This document shows, one piece after another, positions 16,101-24,646 of a stretch of 64,000 nucleotides of DNA. Origin of the DNA: RGIG5612 sp045599965 (GTDB lineage Bacteria > Bacillota > Clostridia > Lachnospirales > Lachnospiraceae); the NCBI GenBank assembly GCA_045599965.1, contig JAZRXA010000036.1, positions 1-64,000 of the forward strand. Direction: 5' to 3'. The translations under genes were made by a program, and so were the position numbers. The notes under the pieces were generated by a model. It had not been told where the DNA came from. It worked only from the letters and a program-made list of their open reading frames with translations, and searched no databases. How positions within the stretch are numbered: the stretch's first letter is position 1; every line of letters begins with the position of its first letter.

Positions 16101-19100
16101 ATGGCAAAAGAAATGATTACTGTTGATGGCAATACAGCCACAGCGGATATAGCATATGAATTTTCAGAAGTAGCGGCAATCTATCCAATTACGCCGTCTT
16201 CACCAATGGCTGGGTCCACAGACGCATGGAGCGCAAATGGCAGAAAGAATATGTTCGGCCAGCAGGTAAAATTGGTGGAAATGCAGTCAGAAGCTGGCGC
16301 AATCGGCGCAGTACATGGTGCCCTTCAGACCGGTGCTCTTGCAGTTACCTATACGTCTAGCCAGGGCCTTATGTTGATGATTCCTACTCTTTACCGTATC
16401 GTAGGGGAGAGGCTTCCTGCAGTTCTTCATGTAGCGGCAAGAACCGTAGGTACTCATGGTATGAGTATTTTTGGAGATCATAGTGATGTTATGGCATGCA
16501 GACAAACAGGAGCAGCTCTTCTTAGTTCCGGCAGCGTTCAGGAAGCAGCAGAAATTGCAGCCGTTGCCCATCTTTCTGCTCTTAAAGGAAGTACTCCGTT
16601 TATTCATTTCTTTGATGGATTCCGTACTTCTCATGAGCTTTGTAGAATCGAGGCTCCGGATAAAAAAGCTTTAGCAGCACTAATGGATAAAGAAGCTCTG
16701 AAACGTTTTCGTAGATATGCCCTGAACCCAGAGCATCCAATGCTTAGAAACACCGTTCAAAATGACGACGTATTCTTCCAAACCCGTGAAGCAGCAAACC
16801 ATTTCTATAATGACCTTCCTGGTATTGTTGAAAAATATCTTCATGAAGTAAATAAAATTTGCGGACGCAATTATGAACTGTTTAACTATTACGGAGACCC
16901 AGAAGCTACCGATGTAATCGTAGCAATGGGCAGCGTAAGTGGAACGGTATGCGAAGTAGTTGACTGGCTTCGCAGTCAGGGCCGTAAAGTTGGCTATGTT
17001 CAGGTTCATTTATATCGTCCGTTCTCTATAAAACATTTTCTTAAAGCTCTTCCTGAAACAGTACAGCGTATCGCGGTATTGGACCGTACAAAAGAGCCGG
17101 GAGCATCAGGAGAGCCTTTGTATCAGGACATTTGCACCTCCCTTATGGGAAGCGAACGAAAAATTTCTGTAATCGGAGGAAGATACGGACTTAGCTCAAA
17201 AGATACGGATCCTTCCCAGATTGCAGCTGTATTTAATAACCTTGCTAAGGAGAATCCAATTAAGGGATTCACCATCGGCATTAATGATGATGTAACCCAC
17301 TTAAGTTTAGAAAATGCAAAAATGGATGGCTTCAACCCAGGCAACATTAGGTTGGCTAAGTTCTGGGGACTTGGCGGCGATGGAACTGTTGGAGCAAACC
17401 ATAATACGGTTCAAATTCTTGGCGACTGCGCAAATATGTATTCACAGGCATATTTCCAGTATGATGCGAAGAAATCCTTCGGTGTTACCAAATCTCATTT
17501 GAAGTTTTCACCGGAGCCAATCCGCGGCTCTTACTATGTAAAATCTGCAGACTTTGTGGCATGCCACAATCAAAGTTTTATAAGCCAGTTTGATATCGTA
17601 GATGAAATTAAGCCAGGCGGAATTTTCTTGTTGAACTGTGATTTAAAAGATGAAGAACTCGAATCCATCATTCCTGGAAAAGCAAGAAGACTTCTTGCCC
17701 AGAATGATATCCATTTCTATACAATTAACGCTACCAAGATTGCAGATGAATTAGGTCTTGGAAGCCATACCAACACTGTACTTCAGGCAGCTTTCTTCGC
17801 CTTGACCAATCTGATTCCATTAGATGAAGCTTTAGGAGAAATGAAAAAAGCAGCCCAAACTACTTATGCAGCAAAAGGTGAAGAAGTAATTCAGAAAAAT
17901 ATTGACGCCATTGATGCAGGCGCCAACGCTCTTCATAAAGTAGAGATTCCAAAGTCCTGGTTCCAGGCAGAAGATGATCCTGCTCCAGATGAGTCCGCAC
18001 TTCCAGAAGTAGTAAGAAAAATTCTCTTTCCGGTTAACCGCCAAAAAGGTGATGACATTCCGGTAAGCACGTTTATTGGCCGCGAGGATGGTGTAATTGA
18101 ATTCGGTCTTACCGCGTTTGAAAAGAGAGGAATCGCAGTACATATTCCAAACTGGGATGCAGAAAAATGCCTTCAGTGCAACCTTTGCTCCTTTGTTTGT
18201 CCACATGCAGCGATTCGTCCATACCTCTTAAACGAAGAGGAAGTTCAAAATGCTCCAGAAGGATATTCGACAGTTCCTGCCAAAGGCGCAGACGGACTGC
18301 ACTTTACAGTTAAAATTTCCACCTATGACTGCACCGGTTGCGGAAGCTGTGTCAGCGTATGTCCAAAAGAGGGCGCTCTAAAAATGGAGCCGGCAAATCT
18401 TAAGGAGGAAGACAAAGTGGCTTGGGAATACGGCCTGAATCTTTCCGATAAAGGCGATGTATTCAATCTGTATTCTGTTAAGGGCAGCCAGTTTAAACAG
18501 CCTTTAGTAGAATTCTCAGCAGCATGTGCAGGCTGCGGCGAAACTCCATATGCAAAGCTATTAACTCAGCTGTTTGGCGATAGAATCTATTGGGCAAACG
18601 GTACCGGATGCTCCCAAGCATGGGGCGCACCAATGCCACAGATTCCTTACACCGTAAATAAAGATGGCAGAGGGCCTGCTTGGACCAACAGTTTATTTGA
18701 AAACAACGCAGAGCTGACTTTAGGTATGTACCTATCTGTATCTCAACAAAGAGATGCGCAAAAAGCTAGAATTAATCAGCTGATTGAAATGGCTCAAGGC
18801 GAACTTAAAGAAGCATGCATCAAGTTCATCGATGCTTTTGATAACTTTGAAGAATCTAGAAAAACTGCAGACGCAGTCATCAAACTTTTGGAAAACGAAG
18901 TCGACAAAGGAAATACGCTTATCGATGAAATCTATGATAATAAAGACTACATGTCAAAGAAGACTTTCTGGATGTATGGCGGCGATGGTTGGGCATACGA
19001 TATCGGATTTGGTGGCTTAGACCATGTAATTGCAACGGGACTGAATATTAACTGTTTCGTAATTGATACGGAAGTATATTCCAATACCGGCGGACAGAGT

Positions 19101-19595
19101 TCGAAAGCTACTCCTCTTGGCGCAGTTGCACAGTTTGCATCTGCAGGCAAGGGCACCGGCAAGAAAGACTTAGGCGCAATTATGATGAGTTATGGAAATG
19201 TGTATGTAGCTCAGGTAGCCATGGGTGCAAATCCAAACCAGTTGATTAAAGTCTTAAAAGAAGCTGAAGAATTTGATGGACCTTCTGTAATCGTTGCTTA
19301 CACTCCATGTACGGCTCATGGAATTAAATCTGGAATGTGCTCAGCACAGCAAGAGATGAAGAAAGCGGTTCAAAGTGGATATTTCAATCTATATCATTAT
19401 GATCCAAGATTAGAGCATCCAATGAAAGTGGATAGTGCACAGCCAACCCTTTCCTATCAGGACTTCTTAAGCGGAGAAGTTCGTTATGAGTCCTTGAAGA
19501 CAACCTTCCCAGAGAGAGCTAAAGAACTGTTTGGCGAAGCAGAAGAAGCAGCGAAACAAAAATATGAGAAATATAAGCAATTAGAATTGCAGTAA
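16101..19595 (+). CDS. nifJ: Pyruvate:ferredoxin (flavodoxin) oxidoreductase, single-chain
   Basis: A 1164-residue homodimer-type PFOR that converts pyruvate and CoA to acetyl-CoA, CO2 and reduced ferredoxin. The domains are in standard order: alpha-like N-terminus (YPITPSSPM), transketolase C domain, gamma-like domain, EKR region, a ferredoxin insert with CLQCNLCSFVCP and CTGCGSCVSVCP, and a TPP domain with CAGCGETPY, GDGWAYDIGFGG and the C-terminal cluster region. It starts 3 bp after ilvE and is followed by a strong terminator, so it closes the operon. A broader 2-oxoacid range is possible. Confidence 0.93.
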   Translation: MAKEMITVDGNTATADIAYEFSEVAAIYPITPSSPMAGSTDAWSANGRKNMFGQQVKLVEMQSEAGAIGAVHGALQTGALAVTYTSSQGLMLMIPTLYRIVGERLPAVLHVAARTVGTHGMSIFGDHSDVMACRQTGAALLSSGSVQEAAEIAAVAHLSALKGSTPFIHFFDGFRTSHELCRIEAPDKKALAALMDKEALKRFRRYALNPEHPMLRNTVQNDDVFFQTREAANHFYNDLPGIVEKYLHEVNKICGRNYELFNYYGDPEATDVIVAMGSVSGTVCEVVDWLRSQGRKVGYVQVHLYRPFSIKHFLKALPETVQRIAVLDRTKEPGASGEPLYQDICTSLMGSERKISVIGGRYGLSSKDTDPSQIAAVFNNLAKENPIKGFTIGINDDVTHLSLENAKMDGFNPGNIRLAKFWGLGGDGTVGANHNTVQILGDCANMYSQAYFQYDAKKSFGVTKSHLKFSPEPIRGSYYVKSADFVACHNQSFISQFDIVDEIKPGGIFLLNCDLKDEELESIIPGKARRLLAQNDIHFYTINATKIADELGLGSHTNTVLQAAFFALTNLIPLDEALGEMKKAAQTTYAAKGEEVIQKNIDAIDAGANALHKVEIPKSWFQAEDDPAPDESALPEVVRKILFPVNRQKGDDIPVSTFIGREDGVIEFGLTAFEKRGIAVHIPNWDAEKCLQCNLCSFVCPHAAIRPYLLNEEEVQNAPEGYSTVPAKGADGLHFTVKISTYDCTGCGSCVSVCPKEGALKMEPANLKEEDKVAWEYGLNLSDKGDVFNLYSVKGSQFKQPLVEFSAACAGCGETPYAKLLTQLFGDRIYWANGTGCSQAWGAPMPQIPYTVNKDGRGPAWTNSLFENNAELTLGMYLSVSQQRDAQKARINQLIEMAQGELKEACIKFIDAFDNFEESRKTADAVIKLLENEVDKGNTLIDEIYDNKDYMSKKTFWMYGGDGWAYDIGFGGLDHVIATGLNINCFVIDTEVYSNTGGQSSKATPLGAVAQFASAGKGTGKKDLGAIMMSYGNVYVAQVAMGANPNQLIKVLKEAEEFDGPSVIVAYTPCTAHGIKSGMCSAQQEMKKAVQSGYFNLYHYDPRLEHPMKVDSAQPTLSYQDFLSGEVRYESLKTTFPERAKELFGEAEEAAKQKYEKYKQLELQ

Positions 19596-19628
19596 AGAAA
19601 ACGTAAAAAAATAAGTGATGCAAGAAAA

Positions 19629-19666
19629 AAACCCTGAAGAGAAAAATCTTTTCAGGGTTTTTGTAT
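19629..19666 (+). terminator. Rho-independent terminator after nifJ
   Basis: The stem AAACCCTGAAGAG (19629-19641) pairs with CTTTTCAGGGTTT (19648-19660), with a T-rich tail. It ends the metabolic operon before the V-ATPase promoter. Confidence 0.85.
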
Positions 19667-19709
19667 AAATAGTTTATGATATATGATATTTCCTTTTAAG
19701 GGGATTGTA

Positions 19710-19738
19710 TTGATAAAAATACACAAAAATGGTAAAAT
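19710..19738 (+). promoter_or_regulatory. Promoter for the V-type ATPase operon
   Basis: TTGATA (19710-19715), 17-bp spacer, TAAAAT (19733-19738). The leader to the first ATG is about 80 nt. Confidence 0.65.
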
Positions 19739-19824
19739 ATGATACATGATGGGGGCAATTGTACTTTTTTTAAAAAGAGCCCAAAGACAGAAAAAAATTA
19801 GCATGAAATATTATGGAGGTGCGT

Positions 19825-20133
19825 ATGGCACAAGAAGTAATTAAAAATATAAAAGAAGCAGAGCTTAAGGCGAAAGAGACACTTGCTAATGCTGAAAAAG
19901 AAAAACAAGAAATTCTAGACAAAGCAGCCGAAGATGCAAAAACTTTGAAAAAAGATATTTTAGACAAAGCTAAAAAGCAGGCTCAAAAAAAGCTCGACAA
20001 AATTGAGGCTACTAGCGAAGCGGCTATGGAAGAGGCTCAAAAGAATGCCGAAGCAGTTATCAAGCAGTTCGAGAAAAACGCTAAAGCGAAAAAAGAAAAA
20101 GCTATCAAAGCTGTAATCGAAACAATCGCTTAA
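19825..20133 (+). CDS. V-type ATPase peripheral-stalk subunit (NtpF/AhaH-like)
   Basis: A 102-residue highly charged Ala/Lys/Glu-rich protein predicted to be one long coiled coil, as expected for the stalk subunit that pairs with subunit E. The start at 19825 is chosen because GGAGGTG lies just upstream; a further ATG 12 bases earlier lies before that site. It is the first gene of an operon in the order F-I-K-E-C-G-A-B-D, identical to the Enterococcus ntp operon. Confidence 0.8.
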   Translation: MAQEVIKNIKEAELKAKETLANAEKEKQEILDKAAEDAKTLKKDILDKAKKQAQKKLDKIEATSEAAMEEAQKNAEAVIKQFEKNAKAKKEKAIKAVIETIA

Positions 20134-20168
20134 CTAGAATCACTTTCGTATATTAAGGAGGCTTAAAA

Positions 20169-22172
20169 ATGGCAGTACTCGCCATGAAGAGAATAAGCAT
20201 ATGTGGTCTTAAGAAGGATCGAAAAGCCATCATGGAGAAAATCCAAAGAGAAGGCGTTATCGAGGTTCAAGACTTTGTTGCTGAAGATGAAGTATTCAGC
20301 AAACAAATTATGCCTATTACTAATTCTGAATTTGAACGTAATATTCATGATGCGGAAGCAGCACTAGAAGTGCTTAATACTTATTTGCCTGAAAAAGGTG
20401 GACTTCTTGCATCATTCAAAGGTAGAGATGTTATAGAAATCGAGCAGTATGATACTTTCAATAGCAAATATACTAAAGTTGCATCTACAATCTCAAAACT
20501 TTTAGCACTCTCAAAAGAAGTAGCAGAGAAGAAAGCTGAAATTGTAAAAGATAGACAACAAATAGAAATGCTCGTTCCATGGGAAGCTTTAGATATACCT
20601 TTTAACTTCCAAGGTACAGAGCAAACATCTGCGTTTATAGGCGCACTTCCAGGCGAGTGGACTTTAGATTCAATCTACGAAAGTTTAGCAGAATGCCTAC
20701 CTGTAGATGTAAATATAATTAGTACAAGTAAAAACCAAACATGTATCTTCGTTATTAGCCATATCAATAACAAAGAAAATGTTAACGCAGCTCTTAGAGG
20801 CATCGGTTTTTCATATCCATCAGTAGATATCAGCGTTGCCCCTAGCGAAGGAAAAGCAAATCTTATCAAAGATATTGAAAGATTGGAAAATGAAATTTCA
20901 AAATTAGAAGATGAGATAAAATCTTTTGAGGACCAAAGAGCTGATATTAAATTTATGGCAGACTATCAATCTATTAGAGCAGAAAGATATGCCGTAACAA
21001 GTAGCTTAGTACAATCTGAGCACACATTTATCCTTTCGGGTTATATTCCAGAAATTTATATTAAAGATATAGAAGAAACCTTAGATGGTTTTGCAATAAC
21101 AATCGATACTGAAGATATTTCAGAAGATGAGGAAGCGCCAGTTATGCTTAAGAACAATGCGTTCTCAAGTGCAGTTCAAGGCGTTGTTGAATCTTATGCT
21201 CTTCCTGCAAAAGGCGAGGTTGATCCATCATTCCTTATTTCACTTTTCTATTTTATCTTCTTTGGATTTATGCTTGCTGATGCAGCAATCGGATTTTTAA
21301 TAGTCTTCGGCGCTGGAATGCTCTTGCTCTTAAACAAGAACATGGAAAAAGGTCTTAAAAACAATGTAAAACTTTTCTTGTTTGGCGGAATAAGCGCAAT
21401 GATTTTCGGTGTATTATTCGGAAGTTATTTTGGAGATGTAATTACTTCTGTATCAGGAAACTTCTTTGGACAAGCAATCATAGTTAAACCGCTTTGGCTT
21501 GATATGACATCGAACCCAATGACAGTTTTAACACTTGCACTTTGCATGGGTCTTATTCATATCTTTACAGGTATGGCTGTAGGCGCATATCAGTTTATAA
21601 AGAAGAAAGATTACATGTCACTAATCTTCGGAGTTCTTATCTGGTATGTAATCTTAATCGGACTTGTTATTAAATGCCTTTCAATGCAGATGATTATGGA
21701 TATCCTTTTAGGAGGAAGAAAGCCACTTTTATCAGCACAGGCAGGACAAATCGGACTTATTGCCGCTGGCGTAGGCGCGTTAGTTGTAATCGTGATGGGC
21801 GAGTTCAATACAAAGAGCTGGCCAAAGAGATTACTTAAAGGCGCTTATGCAGTTTATGGAATTACAGGTTATCTTTCAGACTTACTTTCATACTCAAGAC
21901 TTTTAGCATTAGGATTAGCAACAGGTGTTATCTCATCAGTTGCAAATATGATTGGTACAATGTTTGGAAGCGGAGTAGTAGGAGTAATCGTCTTCGTACT
22001 TGTATTCTTAATTATTAACGCAATCAATATTGGTATTAATACGCTTGGTGCTTATGTACACACCAATCGTTTGCAATACGTAGAGTTCTTTAGCCGCTTC
22101 TATGAAGGTGGCGGAAGACCTTTCGAACCTTATAGTGTAAAAACAAAATATTATAAATTTAAGGAGAACTAA
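20169..22172 (+). CDS. ntpI: V-type ATPase membrane subunit I (a subunit)
   Basis: A 667-residue stator subunit. The N-terminal half (about 1-350) is cytoplasmic with coiled coil; the C-terminal half has roughly seven to eight membrane helices, including the family motif SYSRLLALGLATGVI with the essential Arg that faces the rotor ring, and a VEFFSRFYEGGGRPFEPY C-terminus. AAGGAGG precedes the ATG. It supplies the ion half-channels. Confidence 0.92.
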   Translation: MAVLAMKRISICGLKKDRKAIMEKIQREGVIEVQDFVAEDEVFSKQIMPITNSEFERNIHDAEAALEVLNTYLPEKGGLLASFKGRDVIEIEQYDTFNSKYTKVASTISKLLALSKEVAEKKAEIVKDRQQIEMLVPWEALDIPFNFQGTEQTSAFIGALPGEWTLDSIYESLAECLPVDVNIISTSKNQTCIFVISHINNKENVNAALRGIGFSYPSVDISVAPSEGKANLIKDIERLENEISKLEDEIKSFEDQRADIKFMADYQSIRAERYAVTSSLVQSEHTFILSGYIPEIYIKDIEETLDGFAITIDTEDISEDEEAPVMLKNNAFSSAVQGVVESYALPAKGEVDPSFLISLFYFIFFGFMLADAAIGFLIVFGAGMLLLLNKNMEKGLKNNVKLFLFGGISAMIFGVLFGSYFGDVITSVSGNFFGQAIIVKPLWLDMTSNPMTVLTLALCMGLIHIFTGMAVGAYQFIKKKDYMSLIFGVLIWYVILIGLVIKCLSMQMIMDILLGGRKPLLSAQAGQIGLIAAGVGALVVIVMGEFNTKSWPKRLLKGAYAVYGITGYLSDLLSYSRLLALGLATGVISSVANMIGTMFGSGVVGVIVFVLVFLIINAINIGINTLGAYVHTNRLQYVEFFSRFYEGGGRPFEPYSVKTKYYKFKEN

Positions 22173-22174
22173 AA

Positions 22175-22672
22175 ATGATTGAATTCTTACAAGCAAACAT
22201 GGGCACAATTTTTTCCTTACTAGGTGCAGCTTTAGCAGTTGGTCTTGCTGGTGCTGGAAGCGCACGTGGCGTAGGTGTAGCAGGTGAGGCCGCAGCAGGT
22301 GTTATCGCTGAGGACCCAGGAAAATTCGGTAAAGTTATGGTACTTCAGTTACTTCCAGGTACACAAGGTATCTACGGACTTATTATCGGATTCATCACTT
22401 TATCACAAACTGGTATCTTAGGTGGAGATGCAAACATTTCAGTTGCTAAAGGATTAGTATTCCTTTGCGCATGTCTTCCTATTGCAATCGCTGGATATTT
22501 TTCTGCTATCGGCCAAGGAAAAGCTTCAGCAGCAGCTATCGGCGTTGTAGCTAAGAAACCAGATCAATTTGGTAAAGCAATGATTTTCCCAGTTATGGTT
22601 GAAACATACGCAATCCTTGCACTTCTTGTTTCAATCCTTGCTATCACAGGAGCTGCTAACGTAGCATTCTAA
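22175..22672 (+). CDS. ntpK: V-type ATPase rotor-ring subunit K (sodium type)
   Basis: A 165-residue four-helix proteolipid made of two fused hairpins. The ion-binding Glu143 (VETYAIL) is present only in the second hairpin, as in Enterococcus hirae NtpK. The first hairpin has LLPGTQG and the third helix has GQGKASAAA. The five sodium ligands known in E. hirae (Leu61, Thr64, Gln65, Gln110, Glu139) have counterparts here (Leu60, Thr63, Gln64, Gln114, Glu143), which predicts Na+ rather than H+ coupling. Confidence 0.93.
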   Translation: MIEFLQANMGTIFSLLGAALAVGLAGAGSARGVGVAGEAAAGVIAEDPGKFGKVMVLQLLPGTQGIYGLIIGFITLSQTGILGGDANISVAKGLVFLCACLPIAIAGYFSAIGQGKASAAAIGVVAKKPDQFGKAMIFPVMVETYAILALLVSILAITGAANVAF

Positions 22673-22689
22673 TTAAGGAGCTTTAAGGA

Positions 22690-23265
22690 ATGAGTGGACT
22701 TGATAAAATCTTAAAACAAATCAATAAAGATGCCACTGATAGCGCGAAAAGATTGGTTAAAGACGCTAAGAAAAAAGCTGAGGGTATTATAAGTGTGGAA
22801 CAAGAAGAAGCACAAAGACTCGAAGCCAATATAAAAAAGCAAGCGGAGCATGACCAGATTGCAGCTAAAAAGCGTATCCAATCAACAGCAGAGCTAAAAG
22901 AAAAGAGAATGGTTCTAGAAGCTAAGCAAAAAGAAATTGATAGCGTGCTTAAAGGAACTATCGATTATCTTGAGAAGATGGATGATAAAGAATATTTTGA
23001 AATCATCTCTTCTATGCTTAAACGCTATGCAAATGACCAAAAAGGCATCGTTAAATTTAATGCCAAAGATATGAAGAGACTTCCAAAAGAGATTAAAAAA
23101 GAAGCCCAAAAACTCGGTTTGGAACTCTCTAAAGAACCAGCAAATATCGGCGGCGGATTTATTTTAGTATATGGTGACATCGAAGAAAATTGCAGCTTCG
23201 ATGCATTAATCAGTGCTTCACATGAAGAACTGCAAGACAAAATCGGACAGATACTGTTCAGCTAA
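22690..23265 (+). CDS. ntpE: V-type ATPase subunit E
   Basis: A 191-residue peripheral-stalk subunit: a charged coiled-coil N-terminal half (about 1-95) and a globular C-terminal domain with the family segment GGGFILVYGDIEENCSFDALI. It pairs with the F/H-type stalk subunit and binds the catalytic head. AAGGAG lies upstream. Confidence 0.88.
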   Translation: MSGLDKILKQINKDATDSAKRLVKDAKKKAEGIISVEQEEAQRLEANIKKQAEHDQIAAKKRIQSTAELKEKRMVLEAKQKEIDSVLKGTIDYLEKMDDKEYFEIISSMLKRYANDQKGIVKFNAKDMKRLPKEIKKEAQKLGLELSKEPANIGGGFILVYGDIEENCSFDALISASHEELQDKIGQILFS

Positions 23266-23287
23266 AAAATAGAAAGGAGCGGAAAAA

Positions 23288-24307
23288 ATGGCAGATGAGT
23301 TGTTAAACGATAAATTATTAGATGACGAATTGTTACCTGATGATTTGTTTACATCCCAAGTCGCACAAATCCGTGCCAAAGAAAATACGCTGCTCAGTGA
23401 TCAGGCGCTAAATAACCTTCAAAATCAAGAAAGTTATTCAGATTGCATCCAGTTTCTTTTAGATAAAGGCTGGGGTCCAACACCTAAGAATTCACCTGAG
23501 GAGTTACTAACACTTGAGCGTGAAAGAATGTGGGAAGAAGTTAGAAAACTTTGTGGAGATAAGGCTTTAGAGCAATTTAATATCTTCAGATTTCCTACAG
23601 ACTACCATAACTTAAAAGTTGCTCTTAAGGAATCTTACATACAAAAGCAAGTTCCAAATGTGTATAAGGACGCAGGCACAATCGAAATTGAAACAATAAG
23701 ACGTTGTGCTACAGATAATGACTTTGCAGCGCTTCCAATAGCTATGATGAGAGCGGCTATAGAAGCTAGAGAAGTACTTTTCCATACAGGAGATTCTCAG
23801 CTTTGCGATGTAATAATTGATAAAGCTGCGCTTAGTGCGATGCATGAAGCGGGGAAAGCATCAGATAACAAGTTGCTTAAAGATTACGCTGAATTTAAGT
23901 GCGCTGCAGCAAATATAAATATTGCAATAAGAGCTTGTAAGGCTAATAAAGATACAGATTTTCTAAACAGAGCTTTTGTTCCATGCGATAGCATAAGCAT
24001 GCAAAAGATAATCTCTGCTACTAGAAATGGACTTGAATCTATTTATGAATATTTAGAGACAACACAATACCAAGATGCGATTGACGCAATTAAAGAAAGT
24101 CCAGCAGCTTTTGACAGATGGTGCGACAACCGCATGATGAAAGTTATAGAACCACAAAAATATAATGCATTTACTATTTCACCTATCGCAGCTTACTTAG
24201 TTGCAAAGGAAAATGAAATGAAATCAGTAAGAATAATTCTTTCAGGAAAAGTTAATGATTTACCTGAAGAAAAAATTAAAGAAAGGTTGAGGAAGTCATA
24301 TGTATAA
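23288..24307 (+). CDS. ntpC: V-type ATPase subunit C (d-type)
   Basis: A 339-residue mostly helical subunit that links the central shaft to the rotor ring. Similarity to the ATP-synthase C/AC39 family is visible in FRFPTDYHNLKVALK and PIAAYLVAKENEMKSVRIILSGK near the C-terminus. GAAAGGAG precedes the start, and it overlaps the next gene by eight bases. Confidence 0.88.
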   Translation: MADELLNDKLLDDELLPDDLFTSQVAQIRAKENTLLSDQALNNLQNQESYSDCIQFLLDKGWGPTPKNSPEELLTLERERMWEEVRKLCGDKALEQFNIFRFPTDYHNLKVALKESYIQKQVPNVYKDAGTIEIETIRRCATDNDFAALPIAMMRAAIEAREVLFHTGDSQLCDVIIDKAALSAMHEAGKASDNKLLKDYAEFKCAAANINIAIRACKANKDTDFLNRAFVPCDSISMQKIISATRNGLESIYEYLETTQYQDAIDAIKESPAAFDRWCDNRMMKVIEPQKYNAFTISPIAAYLVAKENEMKSVRIILSGKVNDLPEEKIKERLRKSYV

Positions 24308-24620
24308 GATAGCAGTAATAGGCGATAGAGATTCAATATATGGCTTTGCAACTCTCGGCCTTGAAACTTTTCCAGTTACAACAAAGGAGGAAGCCGAAAG
24401 GACTTTCCACGAACTTGCTGTAACGGATTATGCAATCATCTATATAACAGAAAAATTATATATGGAGATTGAAGAGACAGTAGAAAAACAACAAGGACAC
24501 AAATTTCCTGCAATAATCCAAATCCCAGGTGTTTCAGGAAACACTGGAAATGGAATGGCTAGTGTTAAAAAGTTAGTAGAGCAGGCAGTTGGTTCAGATA
24601 TTATTTTTAACGACAAATAG
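24300..24620 (+). CDS. ntpG: V-type ATPase subunit F (NtpG)
   Basis: A 106-residue central-stalk subunit. IAVIGDRDSIYGFATLGLETF and the C-terminal PAIIQIPGVSGNTGNG are the family's usual start and turn motifs. It contacts the D subunit in the rotor. Position and length fit the ntp order. Confidence 0.9.
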   Translation: MYKIAVIGDRDSIYGFATLGLETFPVTTKEEAERTFHELAVTDYAIIYITEKLYMEIEETVEKQQGHKFPAIIQIPGVSGNTGNGMASVKKLVEQAVGSDIIFNDK

Positions 24621-24646
24621 TTACAAGAAAGGCATTGGTAGAAACT

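Noticed and set aside
17832..18206. 124-codon minus-strand frame inside nifJ
   Set aside because: Shadow of the PFOR coding frame; no independent signal.
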